From: an uncultured Tenacibaculum sp.
Lineage (GTDB): Bacteria; Bacteroidota; Bacteroidia; Flavobacteriales; Flavobacteriaceae
Assembly (NCBI GenBank): GCA_947496185.1
Contig: CANMCD010000001.1
Coordinates: 248,001-312,000, forward strand
Direction: 5' to 3'
DNA length: 64,000 nt
The position numbers were made by a program, and so were the translations under genes. Shown piece after piece: positions 1 through 9,862 of the stretch (within the stretch, counting starts at the first letter, position 1; every line of letters starts with the position of its first letter). Below the pieces are notes generated by a model that saw nothing but the letters and a program-made list of their open reading frames with translations, was not told where the DNA came from and did no database searches.

Positions 1-16
1 ATTAATAATTTGTTTT

Positions 17-1312
17 TTATTGACTTTCGTATTTTTTAGTATAGCGCTTCCATAGTTTGGTTTGATGCGTTTCAAGGCTTATTTTTCTACCTTGAATAAA
101 AGCCTCCGAAAGTATGTTACCTCTCATATCAAGGGCATCTCCTTCCGAAACAAACAAAGTAGCATCTTTACCTACTTCTAATGTTCCTGTAAAGCTATCG
201 ATGCCTAGAATTTTGGCATTATTTTCAGTAATTAATTGCAAGGCTTCTTCCTTTGATAGCCCATAAGCAGCATACGTTCCTGCATAAAAAGGTAAATTTC
301 TAGCACTCATACGTTCCATATCTCCCGTAACACCTAGGCCAACCAACAAACCAGCATCCGTTAATACTTTAGCTGATCGATAAGGAAAGTCGTAATCTTC
401 ATCTTCACTAGCAGGTAAGCGATGTGCTCTGTTTAGTACCACAGGAATACGCAAGCTTTTAAGTAAATTAGCAATCTTTTGCGCATCATGTCCACCAACA
501 ATGACCATATTTTTAATACCTAACTTTTTAAAAGTATTGATTGCGTCAGTCATTCTTTTTTCACCATCTACATGAATAAAAACCTTTTTGGTTCCTTTGA
601 AAACATTGGATAAAGCTTCATAGGACAAGTTTTTACTGCTTTTGTCATTGTCTAAATAGTTTTTGGCATTTTCAAAAAAAGTTCGAATCTTATCAACTTG
701 CTTGGTATAATTTTTATTAGGAGTTAATTTACCTCTATGTCCTCTCCAATGAGGGCGATTAAAACTACGAGGCCAATTCAAATGAATCGCATCATCAGTT
801 TTTATAGCAGCATCTTCCCAGTTCCAAGCATCAAACTGAACCACGGATGAAGTTCCAGAAATTACACCCCCTCTAGGGGTAATCTGCCCCATAAAAACAC
901 CGTTAGGTCGCATGGTTTCAATTACTTTACTTTCTGTGTTATAGGCAATAATACTTCTGATATGAGGAAGCATTGTTCCTGTTTCATTAACATCTCTAGT
1001 AGCCCTTACAGCATCAATTTCTGCCAGTCCCAAAGATGTATTAGCAACAATAAAGCCAGGGTAGACATGTTTTCCCTTGGCATTAATAATAGTGCCTTGT
1101 CTTGCTATTTTAACACGATTGCTTCCTACAAAAGTAATTTTTCCTTTAGAGAACATAATTAAAGAATTCTCTATAACTTTTCCATTTCCTAAATGGGCAG
1201 TAGCCCCTTCTATAGAATAGTCAGTGGTTTGTTTAGCAGCAGGTGTTTGTTGCGCTGTCAGTGAGCTTATAAAAAGAAAGCCAACGATATAATATATAAT
1301 ATTTTTATTCAT
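17..1312 (-). CDS. amidohydrolase-family protein, degenerate metal site
   Basis: This is an exported member of the imidazolonepropionase-like amidohydrolase family. I chose the ATG at 1312 because it gives a signal peptide (MNKN..FISSLTAQ); an in-frame ATG lies six codons upstream. The family signature survives at the C-terminus (NLPFYAGTYAAYGLSKEEAL, then GTLEVGKDATLFV), as does the AHRLP segment. The N-terminal HxH metal motif expected after the first strand is absent: the sequence there reads YPGFIVANTSLG. Catalysis is therefore doubtful, and it may act as a partner of the larger amidohydrolase immediately upstream, with which it forms a tight operon. The real substrate is unknown; family members often act on cyclic amides or dipeptides. 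Confidence 0.85.
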   Translation of the reverse strand: MNKNIIYYIVGFLFISSLTAQQTPAAKQTTDYSIEGATAHLGNGKVIENSLIMFSKGKITFVGSNRVKIARQGTIINAKGKHVYPGFIVANTSLGLAEIDAVRATRDVNETGTMLPHIRSIIAYNTESKVIETMRPNGVFMGQITPRGGVISGTSSVVQFDAWNWEDAAIKTDDAIHLNWPRSFNRPHWRGHRGKLTPNKNYTKQVDKIRTFFENAKNYLDNDKSSKNLSYEALSNVFKGTKKVFIHVDGEKRMTDAINTFKKLGIKNMVIVGGHDAQKIANLLKSLRIPVVLNRAHRLPASEDEDYDFPYRSAKVLTDAGLLVGLGVTGDMERMSARNLPFYAGTYAAYGLSKEEALQLITENNAKILGIDSFTGTLEVGKDATLFVSEGDALDMRGNILSEAFIQGRKISLETHQTKLWKRYTKKYESQ

Positions 1313-1330
1313 AATTTCTATTCTTAACAT

Positions 1331-4285
1331 TTATTCAGTATCACAATGAAATAATTTTCGTGCTTTTTTTACAGGAGCTTTTGTCTTAGCTCCTTTCATT
1401 TTTTCTTTGAGCATTAAGCCTATGAGTTTTGCACGTTCTGCTTTCATTTCTTTTCGTTTTTGAAGATCTTTATCAATGTCAAAATAAATGGCACCATCAA
1501 TAATGGTTTTTTCTACTTTTGAATAAATTGACATAGGATTTCCGCTCCATAATACAACGTCAGCATCCTTCCCTTTCTTTAAACTTCCTGTTCTATTGTC
1601 TAAATGAAGTAGCTTTGCTGGATTGATGGTTACTGTACGCCAGGCCTCTTGTTCACTCATGCCCCCATATTTAACAGCTTTCGCAGCCTCTTGATTTAGT
1701 CTTCTTGACATTTCAGCATCATCAGAATTAATAGCAACAGTTACCCCTTGATTATGCATGATTGCAGCATTATAAGGGATTGCATCATTTACTTCGTATT
1801 TATAGGCCCACCAATCAGAAAAAGTTGAGCCACCTACACCATGTTTTTTCATTTTATCAGCCACTTTGTACCCTTCAAGGATATGCGTAAATGTATTTAT
1901 ATTGAAGTTAAACTTCTCTGCAACTTTCATCAACATATTTATCTCAGATTGCACATATGAGTGACAAGAGATAAAACGTTCTTTATTTAATATTTCAGCC
2001 AACGTTTCGAGTTCAATATCTTTACGATAAGGTTGGCCGCTTTTCTTTTTGGCATCATATTCTTTAGCTCTTTGGAAATAATCTAAGTATACTTGTTCTA
2101 CGCCCATTCTTGTCTGAGGAAATCTTACGGTTTGTGCGTCTCCCCAGTTAGATTGTTTTACATTTTCACCCAAGGCAAACTTGATGAATTTTGGTGAATT
2201 ATCGTAAATAAGTCCTGCAGCATTTTCTCCCCATTTTAATTTTAAAATAGCAGACCTTCCACCTATAGGGTTTGCAGACCCATGAAGTATTTGAATTGAG
2301 GTAACACCACCAGCAATATTTCTATAAATATTGATGTCACTTGGATTCACGACATCTTCAATGCTAACTTCTGCGGTAGAATTGTGTCCTGCTTCATTAA
2401 TGGCAGTTGCGGCAATATGCGAATGCTCATCTACAATTCCAGCCGTTACATATTTCCCTGTACCGTCTATAACAGTAGCCTTCCTAGATTTGAGGTTTTT
2501 ACCAATTCCTGCTATTTTTCCATCGGTTATTAAAATATCCGAATTGTTGAGTACTTCTTCATTTTCGGAAGTCCAAATAGTTGCATTTTTGATTAAAATA
2601 GTTTTAGGTTTAGGAAGGGAATGGTTACCGTATCCTATGTTAGGAAAACTAACCGATACTATTTCTGGAGTCTTTTCAGTTTCTTTCTTTTTAACCTCTT
2701 TTTTCGATTTTTTTGATTTTTGAGAAGCTGACCAAGTAATCTCATTTCCGTTAGCGTCGATACCAGTTCCTTGCATGAGGTTTGACGGGTTGATTATTTG
2801 TCCAGATAGTCTTGTGAACTTATTAGTATCATTAAGGGTAATTTGAATCCAATCGTCTTTAAATGAAAATTTTGATTTGATTTCGGTTTCTCCTTTTTTG
2901 ATTTTAGCAGTTTGTTTTGCATCTTTTCCAGAAACAACCATGGTGTAATTCTGGTTATTTATACTTAAGAAATATTCGCCAGTAATATCCTTAATATCTC
3001 TGGTGTTTATTACATTTTTTTCTCCAAGAACCCAGTTTTCATAAATAACAGTTTCTTTGTCAAAAATTTCACCTGAAGTGATTAAAAAATTGGCATAGCT
3101 TCCAGTTTGGAGGTTTCCAATTTTTGTGTTTTTTAGTATTTTTGAAGGGACTGTAGTTAGTGCCTCTAAGGCAACTGTTTTACTTAAGCCGTAGTCAATT
3201 GCTTTTTTAAGATTGGTAGAAAAATCTTTAATAGACTTTACTTTGTATGTAGTTAGCGCAAAAGGAATATTGTTTTTGGCTAGAATACTTGGGTTAGTAG
3301 GTTCTTGATTCCATTTTCGTAAATCACCTAAACTTATTTGATTAGCTAGTTCAATATTACTAACATCGTAAGGTTTTTTGAAGTTGATAGGGATAATATA
3401 AGTAGCATTTGTTTTTTTGATATCATGAATACGTTCAAACTCATCACCCCCTCCGACGATGGTATATTGAATGTTAAATTCATCTCCTACTTTATCTGCT
3501 CTAAGATTGTTTAACCAGTCTCCAGCTCTAAAGATTTGAGGGAGTGATTGATTTTTATTAAGAGCTTCTAATGCAAGGTCTTTTTTCTTCGCATGTCCGT
3601 TTTTATACCATATTGCATCTAAGTATGCCTGTCTTAATAGCGCCATGGCTCCCATACGAGAAGTAGGATACATTTGATGAGTTTTTTTACTTCTAGAAAA
3701 GGATAAGAAATTTGCAGATTTTTTTGAAAGTATTCTTTGTGCATCGGTGTCAGTATTGTTTAAAGCAACCAATACTCCCGTACCTTGCATGATACCATCA
3801 TCTACGTATGAATTTAATAAGCCAAAACCAGCTTTTATGTACTCTTTTGCTTTTTTGTTATTGTAATTAAAGCTTTCATAAGCATTAACTTCTGGACGAA
3901 TATGGTCATTCCAATAATAGCCCTTTCTACCAGCATCATATTGCACTATTGGATAAAAACCTTTCTTGGCTTTTTCATTAAAAACGGGTGTTCCAAAATT
4001 AGTGTAAATGTCTATAAATGATGGGTAAATGGTCTTTTGATGTGTGTCAATTATCTTCGCATTTTTAGGAATCTTAATTGATTTGCCAACATTGACTATT
4101 TTTCCATCCTGAATAAGTAGTGTTCCTTTTTTAATTACTTTATGAGGTGTTAGATAGATCGTTGCTCCTGTAAAAGCAATTAAATTGTTTTCTGTTTTTT
4201 TAACCCCTCTATTGGTAGGAAAATATTCTTGTGTGAATCCTTTGGTAAAGAGTATAAGCAGAAAAAAAACAAGTATTTTTTTCAT
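1331..4285 (-). CDS. tandem-domain amidohydrolase (exported)
   Basis: A 984-residue exported protein with two amidohydrolase-like halves. The C-terminal half (from about residue 590) looks catalytically complete: DEHSH near residue 620, SCHS near 775, FTHILEG near 800, INSDDAE near 853, and the closing GSLKKGKDADVVLW. The N-terminal half has the same fold signature (IIDTHQKTIYPSFIDIY) but lacks HxH, so it is probably structural. A Lys/Glu-rich linker (KKSKKEVKKKETEKTPE) joins the parts. The N-terminus is a signal peptide (MKKILVFFLLILFTKGFTQ). Its stop codon abuts the downstream amidohydrolase gene, so the two are likely cotranscribed and may form one complex. The substrate cannot be read from sequence. 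Confidence 0.88.
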   Translation of the reverse strand: MKKILVFFLLILFTKGFTQEYFPTNRGVKKTENNLIAFTGATIYLTPHKVIKKGTLLIQDGKIVNVGKSIKIPKNAKIIDTHQKTIYPSFIDIYTNFGTPVFNEKAKKGFYPIVQYDAGRKGYYWNDHIRPEVNAYESFNYNNKKAKEYIKAGFGLLNSYVDDGIMQGTGVLVALNNTDTDAQRILSKKSANFLSFSRSKKTHQMYPTSRMGAMALLRQAYLDAIWYKNGHAKKKDLALEALNKNQSLPQIFRAGDWLNNLRADKVGDEFNIQYTIVGGGDEFERIHDIKKTNATYIIPINFKKPYDVSNIELANQISLGDLRKWNQEPTNPSILAKNNIPFALTTYKVKSIKDFSTNLKKAIDYGLSKTVALEALTTVPSKILKNTKIGNLQTGSYANFLITSGEIFDKETVIYENWVLGEKNVINTRDIKDITGEYFLSINNQNYTMVVSGKDAKQTAKIKKGETEIKSKFSFKDDWIQITLNDTNKFTRLSGQIINPSNLMQGTGIDANGNEITWSASQKSKKSKKEVKKKETEKTPEIVSVSFPNIGYGNHSLPKPKTILIKNATIWTSENEEVLNNSDILITDGKIAGIGKNLKSRKATVIDGTGKYVTAGIVDEHSHIAATAINEAGHNSTAEVSIEDVVNPSDINIYRNIAGGVTSIQILHGSANPIGGRSAILKLKWGENAAGLIYDNSPKFIKFALGENVKQSNWGDAQTVRFPQTRMGVEQVYLDYFQRAKEYDAKKKSGQPYRKDIELETLAEILNKERFISCHSYVQSEINMLMKVAEKFNFNINTFTHILEGYKVADKMKKHGVGGSTFSDWWAYKYEVNDAIPYNAAIMHNQGVTVAINSDDAEMSRRLNQEAAKAVKYGGMSEQEAWRTVTINPAKLLHLDNRTGSLKKGKDADVVLWSGNPMSIYSKVEKTIIDGAIYFDIDKDLQKRKEMKAERAKLIGLMLKEKMKGAKTKAPVKKARKLFHCDTE

Positions 4286-4562
4286 GATAACTTTTATTAA
4301 TTAATGTTTAAAGTGTTTGATATGTAAATTTAAGGAGGTTTTGTGATAATTTGAGGGGGCTAAATAATCATTAAGCGATTACTTATTAGAAATAAATGTA
4401 ACAAAAATTATAATAATAGGAAAGAAAGAGCTTGTATTTTACTTTCAAAAATTTCTGTAATTTTTTCTGATCAGAAAAAGAACTAGTTGTGTTAAACATT
4501 TATGGTGTAAAAAATACAATGTATATTGTGGTTTAAGAAAGGTTTTTAGTGGTGTAAAGTAC

Positions 4563-5606
4563 CTATTTTAGTGTTAGTTTTCCTACTTTTCCGTTTCCGG
4601 ATAACCATGCTGTGGTAGGGGTAATAAATTGAATAGCATAAAAATCATCATCACTTATTTTTTTCCAATTCAAACCATTATTACGTGATATTGAAATACC
4701 CGTTTTACCAACAGCAATCATTTTTGCTGCATTAGAATTGGGAATGTATTGGACACAGCTTTTATAATTAGGTTCTTGGTTGTCAGCAATAAGTTTCCAA
4801 GTTCTTCCTCCGTCAGTAGTTGTGGCTTTATTAGCACAATTATCTTCAGGTTTTGTATAATCTCCTCCTACCATTACACCATTAAGCTCGTCATAGAAGT
4901 CTACAGAGTATATTCCTTGACTTTCTTTTCCTTGAACGATAGGTGTTGGATATACTTCCCAAGACACTCCCATGTCTGTAGATTTTAAGACACGTGCTTT
5001 TTTTCCTCCAGAGACAATCCAGGCTGTGTTGTTAATGATTTTTATATTGGTGTTGCTAGCAGCAAAAAACGCCTCTCCCTTTTCAAATTTAGGAAGGTCA
5101 GAACAGGCAATTTTACACCAAGTATTACCTCCATCTTTGGTAACAATAATAGAAGGACAATCTTCGGTAGGGTCTCCGATAGCGATACCATGTTTATTAT
5201 CTGGGAAAAAACTAAGAGCGTCGTAGAATACATTGGCATGTTCCTCCTTATATACAATATCAGATTTTTCGTTATACACCTTATATAGTAAGGCGGGATT
5301 AGCAATAGATAATGCAAAAATGGTGTCTTTGTTGATAGCGATACTTCTAAAGTGTGGTGAGACAGAATCGTTATATATTACTTTTGTATACTGCCATGTT
5401 TTTCCTCCATCGATAGTTTTTCCAATTCTTCCTTTTGAATCCGCAAAAATTAACGTATTTTCATTAACAGCTTTAATTGCTCTAATACTAGAATCGTTTA
5501 TTTTAAATGTTTGAAGACTATAAGTCGAAGCGCTATTATTTGTTTCTTTTTTACAAGAAAAAAATAGTACAGTTAACGTAAGGAGTAGTGTAAAAAAACG
5601 ATTCAT
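4563..5606 (-). CDS. Asp-box / YCF48-like beta-propeller lipoprotein
   Basis: A 347-residue predicted lipoprotein: the signal peptide ends LTVLFFSCKKE, with a lipobox cysteine. It carries five Asp-box type repeats (TIDGGKTW, TKDGGNTW, STDMGVSW, TTDGGRTW, SRNNGLNW), so it should fold as a sialidase-like or YCF48-type beta-propeller. Related proteins are often named oxidoreductase or photosystem II stability factor, but no catalytic residues of either are visible. A propeller scaffold on the periplasmic face or cell surface is the safest reading. It is divergent from the patatin gene, with only 53 bases between them. Confidence 0.85.
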   Translation of the reverse strand: MNRFFTLLLTLTVLFFSCKKETNNSASTYSLQTFKINDSSIRAIKAVNENTLIFADSKGRIGKTIDGGKTWQYTKVIYNDSVSPHFRSIAINKDTIFALSIANPALLYKVYNEKSDIVYKEEHANVFYDALSFFPDNKHGIAIGDPTEDCPSIIVTKDGGNTWCKIACSDLPKFEKGEAFFAASNTNIKIINNTAWIVSGGKKARVLKSTDMGVSWEVYPTPIVQGKESQGIYSVDFYDELNGVMVGGDYTKPEDNCANKATTTDGGRTWKLIADNQEPNYKSCVQYIPNSNAAKMIAVGKTGISISRNNGLNWKKISDDDFYAIQFITPTTAWLSGNGKVGKLTLK

Positions 5607-5659
5607 TATTTAGGTGTATTTTATTGCTATATTGGTGTTAACTAAATTAAACAAAATTA

Positions 5660-6583
5660 ATGAAAAAAGCGTTGGTTATTTCTGGAGGGGGTAGTAAAGG
5701 AGCATTTGCTGGAGGTGTTGCTGAATATTTAATGCATATCAAAAATAAAGAATATGATATGTTCTTAGGTACGTCTACAGGAAGTTTAATGGTTTCTCAT
5801 TTGGCTTTAAAAATGGTAGAGGAACTTAAAGATATTTATACCAATGTAAAGCAATCTACTATTTTTAGTAATAGTCCTTTTAGAATTAGAAAAGTTCACG
5901 GAGAAAAAGTAATTTCTATTAAGCATACTAATACGTTATGGAATTATATAATGGGAAGAAAAACCTTTGGAGAAAGTAAAAATTTACGTCGATTAATAAA
6001 GAGAAATATTACCCGACAAATGTATGATGAGATTAATAGAAATCAAAAAGAAGTAGTAGTTACAGTTTCGAATTTGACCACTAGTAAAATTGAATACAAG
6101 TCAATCTTAGAGTGTACTTATGAAGATTTTTGTGATTGGATATGGGGTTCGTGTAATTATGTACCCTTTATGAGTTTGTTAGAAAAGAACCATTGTCAAT
6201 ATGCTGATGGTGGATTTGGGTGTTTAGTTCCTGTAAGGGAGGCTATTTTAAGAGGAGCAAAAGAAATTGATGCTATAATATTAGAAACGGAAGTCTCGAA
6301 GATGAATAAAATACCCTCACAAAATCCTTTTTCTTTGTTGTTTGACGTTTTTGATTTTATGTTAGAGCATGTAGAAAAACACAATGTAACAATAGGAAAA
6401 CTGTCAGCAAAACACAATGATGTAAAGCTAAATCTATATTATACACCAACGGTTTTGACAACTAATTCTTTAATTTTTGATAAAAAGTTAATGACTCAAT
6501 GGTGGAAACAAGGTTTTGAGCATGCAAAATTTAAAGATGACAATTTTATGACTGACTTTAGAGCAGAGTTAGTGGATAAGTAA
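5660..6583 (+). CDS. patatin-like phospholipase
   Basis: A 307-residue patatin-family lipid acyl hydrolase. The oxyanion-hole glycines are at residues 9-11 (SGGGSKGAFAGG). The nucleophile serine is Ser39 in GTSTG, and the catalytic Asp is Asp183 in the DGG motif. There is no signal peptide, so it is likely cytoplasmic or peripheral at the inner membrane. The Ser-Asp dyad is complete, so the enzyme should be active; the lipid substrate is not predictable. It is monocistronic and ends at a strong hairpin terminator shared with the convergent S41 protease. Confidence 0.9.
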   Translation: MKKALVISGGGSKGAFAGGVAEYLMHIKNKEYDMFLGTSTGSLMVSHLALKMVEELKDIYTNVKQSTIFSNSPFRIRKVHGEKVISIKHTNTLWNYIMGRKTFGESKNLRRLIKRNITRQMYDEINRNQKEVVVTVSNLTTSKIEYKSILECTYEDFCDWIWGSCNYVPFMSLLEKNHCQYADGGFGCLVPVREAILRGAKEIDAIILETEVSKMNKIPSQNPFSLLFDVFDFMLEHVEKHNVTIGKLSAKHNDVKLNLYYTPTVLTTNSLIFDKKLMTQWWKQGFEHAKFKDDNFMTDFRAELVDK

Positions 6584-6627
6584 AAGAGTTCAATTATTTT
6601 AAAAGTCTAAAAAGAGATAAGGTATAT

Positions 6628-6664
6628 AAAAAGCGGTAAAATCAATTTTACCGCTTTTTGTTTG
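6628..6664. terminator. bidirectional hairpin terminator
   Basis: A perfect 14-bp stem (6628-6641 paired with 6646-6659) with a four-base loop (tcaa) carries an A-run and a T-run on its two ends. It sits between convergent genes, so it can terminate the patatin gene on the plus strand and the S41 protease on the minus strand. Confidence 0.85.
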
Positions 6665-6686
6665 TATTGTTTATTCCTTTCGATCA

Positions 6687-8102
6687 TTAAAAATCAACAT
6701 ACATTCTATTATAATTAGGAGTGTTCATTTCTGAATCACCAATATGTATGGGCGAAAGGTTGTCTATTTGATTAATATTCGTTAATTTTCCGCTAGTACC
6801 TGTTATGAGTTGAATAGCTCTGGCTAGTAAAGGTTCACTAGGGTCTCCTAGTGGGGTTAAAGAACCAAGGCTTTCTTCTATTTCGTTGTTAGCGTCAGGG
6901 GTAATACCTTCTTTTTGATTTTCGTCATCCTTATTAACAATTTCCAAGACTATAGGCTGCATTGCCCATGTATGATTTGGATTCACATTGTTTTTTGAGT
7001 AATCTTCTGAATCATATAAAGTAACTGACCCTGCATATTTTCCATTGGTAGTTGTTCCGATAGTGATTACATTAATATAAGCATCAAGCCCATTTATGAC
7101 CAATTCAGAAGCAGAAGCAGAGGAATTAGTGGTGATTATATAAACATCACTCAAGTTTAAACTGTTGATGGTTTCTGAGTTTCCAAGTTTATCTACAAAA
7201 CGATTAATTAGTCTTTCACTATTGGTACTATTCATATACTTTTGATTCCAGCGTTGTTTCGCAAACACTTCTCCGTTAAATTGACCTGTTATCATACTTG
7301 CTAGATAAATAGCTGTAGATACTGCACCTCCAGGGTTATAACGTAAATCTAACACTAAATCAGTAACACCATCAGCTTTAAATTGCCCAAAAGCTTGGTT
7401 CAATTGTGAATCAAAATTAGACGTAAAACCATTGTATAATAAATACCCGATTTTTTTTCCGTTTATATCTAAAGTTTTAGAAATATGAACTGGGTTTTCA
7501 GTATACTTTCCTTTTTCTAAAGTAATAGAATTGCCGTTAGTAACAGGGTTTCCTGAGTTATGATCAGCTAAATTAATAGTATAATTTGTGTCATCTGAAA
7601 ATAGCAAATCTTTATAATTACTTTTCGTTATTTGCGTTCCATTAATTTCAGAAAATATCATTCCTCTAGTAACTCCTTTATTTTCGGCTTCAGAATTAGG
7701 TACAACATATCGAACGTAACCATAGACATTATTTAAAAAGCTACGATATTTTACTAAGCCAAATTTCATTCCATTACTTAAGGTGGTTCCTTGAAATGCT
7801 TCTTCAAGAGCAACATAATCATCTACAATCCACGACCATTTATCAACAGTTCCTTTTTGGTATAGCAGGCTATTGAAAAATTCTTCGGGGCTTCCTTGTT
7901 GAGAAAGAAAAGAATGTAATTGTTGGTCAGATGAAAACTCTCTATCAGATAAATTTTTAATCTTATCTTGCCATAAATAATAGGCATTGAGTCCTTTCCA
8001 AGTAAATTTTTGTACCTCAATTTCACTTGGTGTATTATCGTCTTTACTACAAGAAAGAGTTAGTAAAAGTATTGATACAAAAAATAGTCTTAAAAATTTC
8101 AT
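6687..8102 (-). CDS. S41 family C-terminal processing peptidase-like lipoprotein
   Basis: A 471-residue S41 serine protease. The N-terminus is a lipoprotein signal (MKFLRLFFVSILLLTLSCSK). A PDZ-like segment follows (NVYGYVRYVVPNSEAENKGV, then GMIFSEINGTQI), then the catalytic domain with LDLRYNPGG and the nucleophile motif SSASASELVINGL. Two-domain S41 lipoproteins of this length are common in Flavobacteriia and are thought to act in the periplasm or at the outer membrane. The specific target is unknown. It is divergent from the sigma-factor gene, and a -7-like box lies at 8188-8195 on the minus strand. Confidence 0.92.
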   Translation of the reverse strand: MKFLRLFFVSILLLTLSCSKDDNTPSEIEVQKFTWKGLNAYYLWQDKIKNLSDREFSSDQQLHSFLSQQGSPEEFFNSLLYQKGTVDKWSWIVDDYVALEEAFQGTTLSNGMKFGLVKYRSFLNNVYGYVRYVVPNSEAENKGVTRGMIFSEINGTQITKSNYKDLLFSDDTNYTINLADHNSGNPVTNGNSITLEKGKYTENPVHISKTLDINGKKIGYLLYNGFTSNFDSQLNQAFGQFKADGVTDLVLDLRYNPGGAVSTAIYLASMITGQFNGEVFAKQRWNQKYMNSTNSERLINRFVDKLGNSETINSLNLSDVYIITTNSSASASELVINGLDAYINVITIGTTTNGKYAGSVTLYDSEDYSKNNVNPNHTWAMQPIVLEIVNKDDENQKEGITPDANNEIEESLGSLTPLGDPSEPLLARAIQLITGTSGKLTNINQIDNLSPIHIGDSEMNTPNYNRMYVDF

Positions 8103-8187
8103 AGGCGGTAGCTTAGTAATTAGTGTAATAGCTGTAATTATGAACGCAATTTAATAAATAATATTGTTTTTTTGCAAATTAAAGTAA

Positions 8188-8195
8188 CAAATATA
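8188..8195 (-). promoter_or_regulatory. predicted -7 box upstream of S41 protease
   Basis: The minus strand reads TATATTTG, matching TAnnTTTG. It lies about 85 bases before the S41 start, so the leader would be longer than at the other boxes listed here. No clear -33 TTTG is seen. Confidence 0.3.
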
Positions 8196-8286
8196 AAGGT
8201 GTATCGTCGTAGAGATGTAAACCTGTTAGAATACAAGATATAAGTTAAAATTATAAACAGGAATACGAGTAAAATTAACCAAGCAA

Positions 8287-8796
8287 ATGAAACAGTCAGA
8301 CTTTTTAAAAGTTGTGTTACCCTTTAAAGACAAAGTCTTTCGTTTAGCTAAAAGGCTTTTGGTTTCTACGGAAGAAGCAGAAGATGCCACGCAGGAGCTG
8401 TTTTTGAAATTATGGAAAAACAAAACCAAGCTAGTCGAATACAAAAATGTGGAAGCATTTGCTATGACGATGACCAAGAACTATTGTTTTGATAGACTAA
8501 AATCTAAGCAAGCCAATAACATTACATTAGTTCATAGTAATTATAAACAAAAAGACACTTTATTAGAAAATAAAGTAGAGAACCAAGATGCAGTAAACCA
8601 AGTATATCAGCTGATAGAGAAGCTACCCGAACAGCAAAAGGTAATTATTCAGTTAAGAGACATTGAGCAATATGATTTTGAAGAAATATGTAAAATGTTA
8701 GATATGAAACCCACGGCCGTTAGAGTAGCGCTTTCGAGAGCTAGAAAAACCATAAGATTAGGATTAATAAAACGACATAAATATGGAGTTAGTTAA
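8287..8796 (+). CDS. RNA polymerase sigma-70 family (ECF-type) factor
   Basis: A 169-residue ECF-like sigma factor. Region 2 is visible (RLLVSTEEAEDATQELFLKL), and so is region 4 with its helix-turn-helix (LPEQQKVIIQLRDIEQYDFE, then MLDMKPTAVRVALSRARKTI). It overlaps the next gene by 14 bases; that gene encodes a single-pass membrane protein in the usual position of an anti-sigma partner. Two DUF4252 genes follow. This is the familiar Flavobacteriia arrangement for envelope-stress-type regulation, although the inducing signal is unknown. Confidence 0.93.
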   Translation: MKQSDFLKVVLPFKDKVFRLAKRLLVSTEEAEDATQELFLKLWKNKTKLVEYKNVEAFAMTMTKNYCFDRLKSKQANNITLVHSNYKQKDTLLENKVENQDAVNQVYQLIEKLPEQQKVIIQLRDIEQYDFEEICKMLDMKPTAVRVALSRARKTIRLGLIKRHKYGVS

Positions 8797-9259
8797 GATA
8801 GAAAAGTTGTTAGAGAAGTATTTAGATGCTCAAACGACTATAGCAGAAGAAAAAGAATTAAGAACATTTTTTTGTTCTGATAAAGTACCTGACCATTTGC
8901 AAGAATATCGTTTGATGTTCGGGTATTTTAAAGAGAATAGTAATGAAAGTTATACCCAAACCATTCTGTTAAAACCTAGGAGAAAAACAAATAAGAACAG
9001 AAAATGGTTGTCGGTCGCAGCTTCAGTAGCCATTTTAACGAGTGCTTTTGTAGGGAAACAAGCGTATGATAGACACCTTCAAGAAAAACAATTTATGCAA
9101 GTAAAAGAAGCGTTACAAATGGTTTCTATCAATCTAAACAAAGGACAAGATGCTATTTATGCGGTTTCTGATAATATAAACAAAGCAAAAGAAGCTATCA
9201 CGTATTTGAATACCTATGAGAATACCGTAAACAAAGCAATCAATACCATTAACCAATAA
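8783..9259 (+). CDS. putative anti-sigma factor-like membrane protein
   Basis: A 158-residue protein with a cytoplasmic N-terminal helical region (EKYLDAQTTIAEEKELRTFF, a pattern usual in proteins encoded after Flavobacterial ECF factors). A basic stretch (KPRRKTNKNRK), one membrane segment (about residues 75-92, LSVAASVAILTSAFVG) and a helical extracytoplasmic tail follow. I see no zinc-finger His/Cys motif. The role as anti-sigma factor is inferred from position and topology, not from a recognised domain. Confidence 0.75.
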   Translation: MELVKIEKLLEKYLDAQTTIAEEKELRTFFCSDKVPDHLQEYRLMFGYFKENSNESYTQTILLKPRRKTNKNRKWLSVAASVAILTSAFVGKQAYDRHLQEKQFMQVKEALQMVSINLNKGQDAIYAVSDNINKAKEAITYLNTYENTVNKAINTINQ

Positions 9260-9309
9260 TGGACAATAAAAAATTAATAAAACAAAGTAGATTAAAATTT
9301 AAGTAAGTC

Positions 9310-9804
9310 ATGAAGAAAATAGTATTTGTATTGACGTTTATTTTATCATCAGGAATAACATTTGGACAGTCAATATTTGATAAGTTAGAAGATTTAGAAC
9401 AAGTTTCATCAGTAATTATAACCAAAGATGCTTTTGAATTAATTAAAAAGTTTCCAGATGCTAAGTCTGAGGATATGGAAATCTTTAACGCTGTAAAGGG
9501 CTTAAATGAATTAAAGGTCTTTTCTACTGAAGAAGACGGGGTAGCTTCGAAAATGGAAGGAATGGTAAATTCAGCTATAAAAAAATCAAGTTTAACACAG
9601 TTGATGCGAGTAAAAGACAAAGGTTCTAGGGTTAAAATTTATGTAAAATCGACAAAGAATAAAGATATTGTTAGTGAAGTTTTGATGTTTGTAAAAGCTT
9701 CAGGAGATAATAAAGGTAAGAAGAGTTCGACGATTATTTCGTTAACGGGTGATATTGATGTTAATAAGTTGTCGAAGATAGCTAATAAGTACTCTGAAAA
9801 GTAG
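9310..9804 (+). CDS. DUF4252 domain protein (secreted)
   Basis: A 164-residue protein with a cleavable signal peptide (MKKIVFVLTFILSSGITFGQ), followed by a DUF4252-type domain (SSVIITKDAFELIKKFPDA, later TQLMRVKDKGSRVKIYVKST and SLTGDIDVNKLSKIAN). DUF4252 has no established function. It sits 50 bases after the anti-sigma-like gene and is probably in the same transcript. A second, diverged DUF4252 protein follows. Confidence 0.85.
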   Translation: MKKIVFVLTFILSSGITFGQSIFDKLEDLEQVSSVIITKDAFELIKKFPDAKSEDMEIFNAVKGLNELKVFSTEEDGVASKMEGMVNSAIKKSSLTQLMRVKDKGSRVKIYVKSTKNKDIVSEVLMFVKASGDNKGKKSSTIISLTGDIDVNKLSKIANKYSEK

Positions 9805-9862
9805 CATAACCCAATTTGTTATCGAGTGGTTATTATGATTGATATAATGAAATAATATAGAA

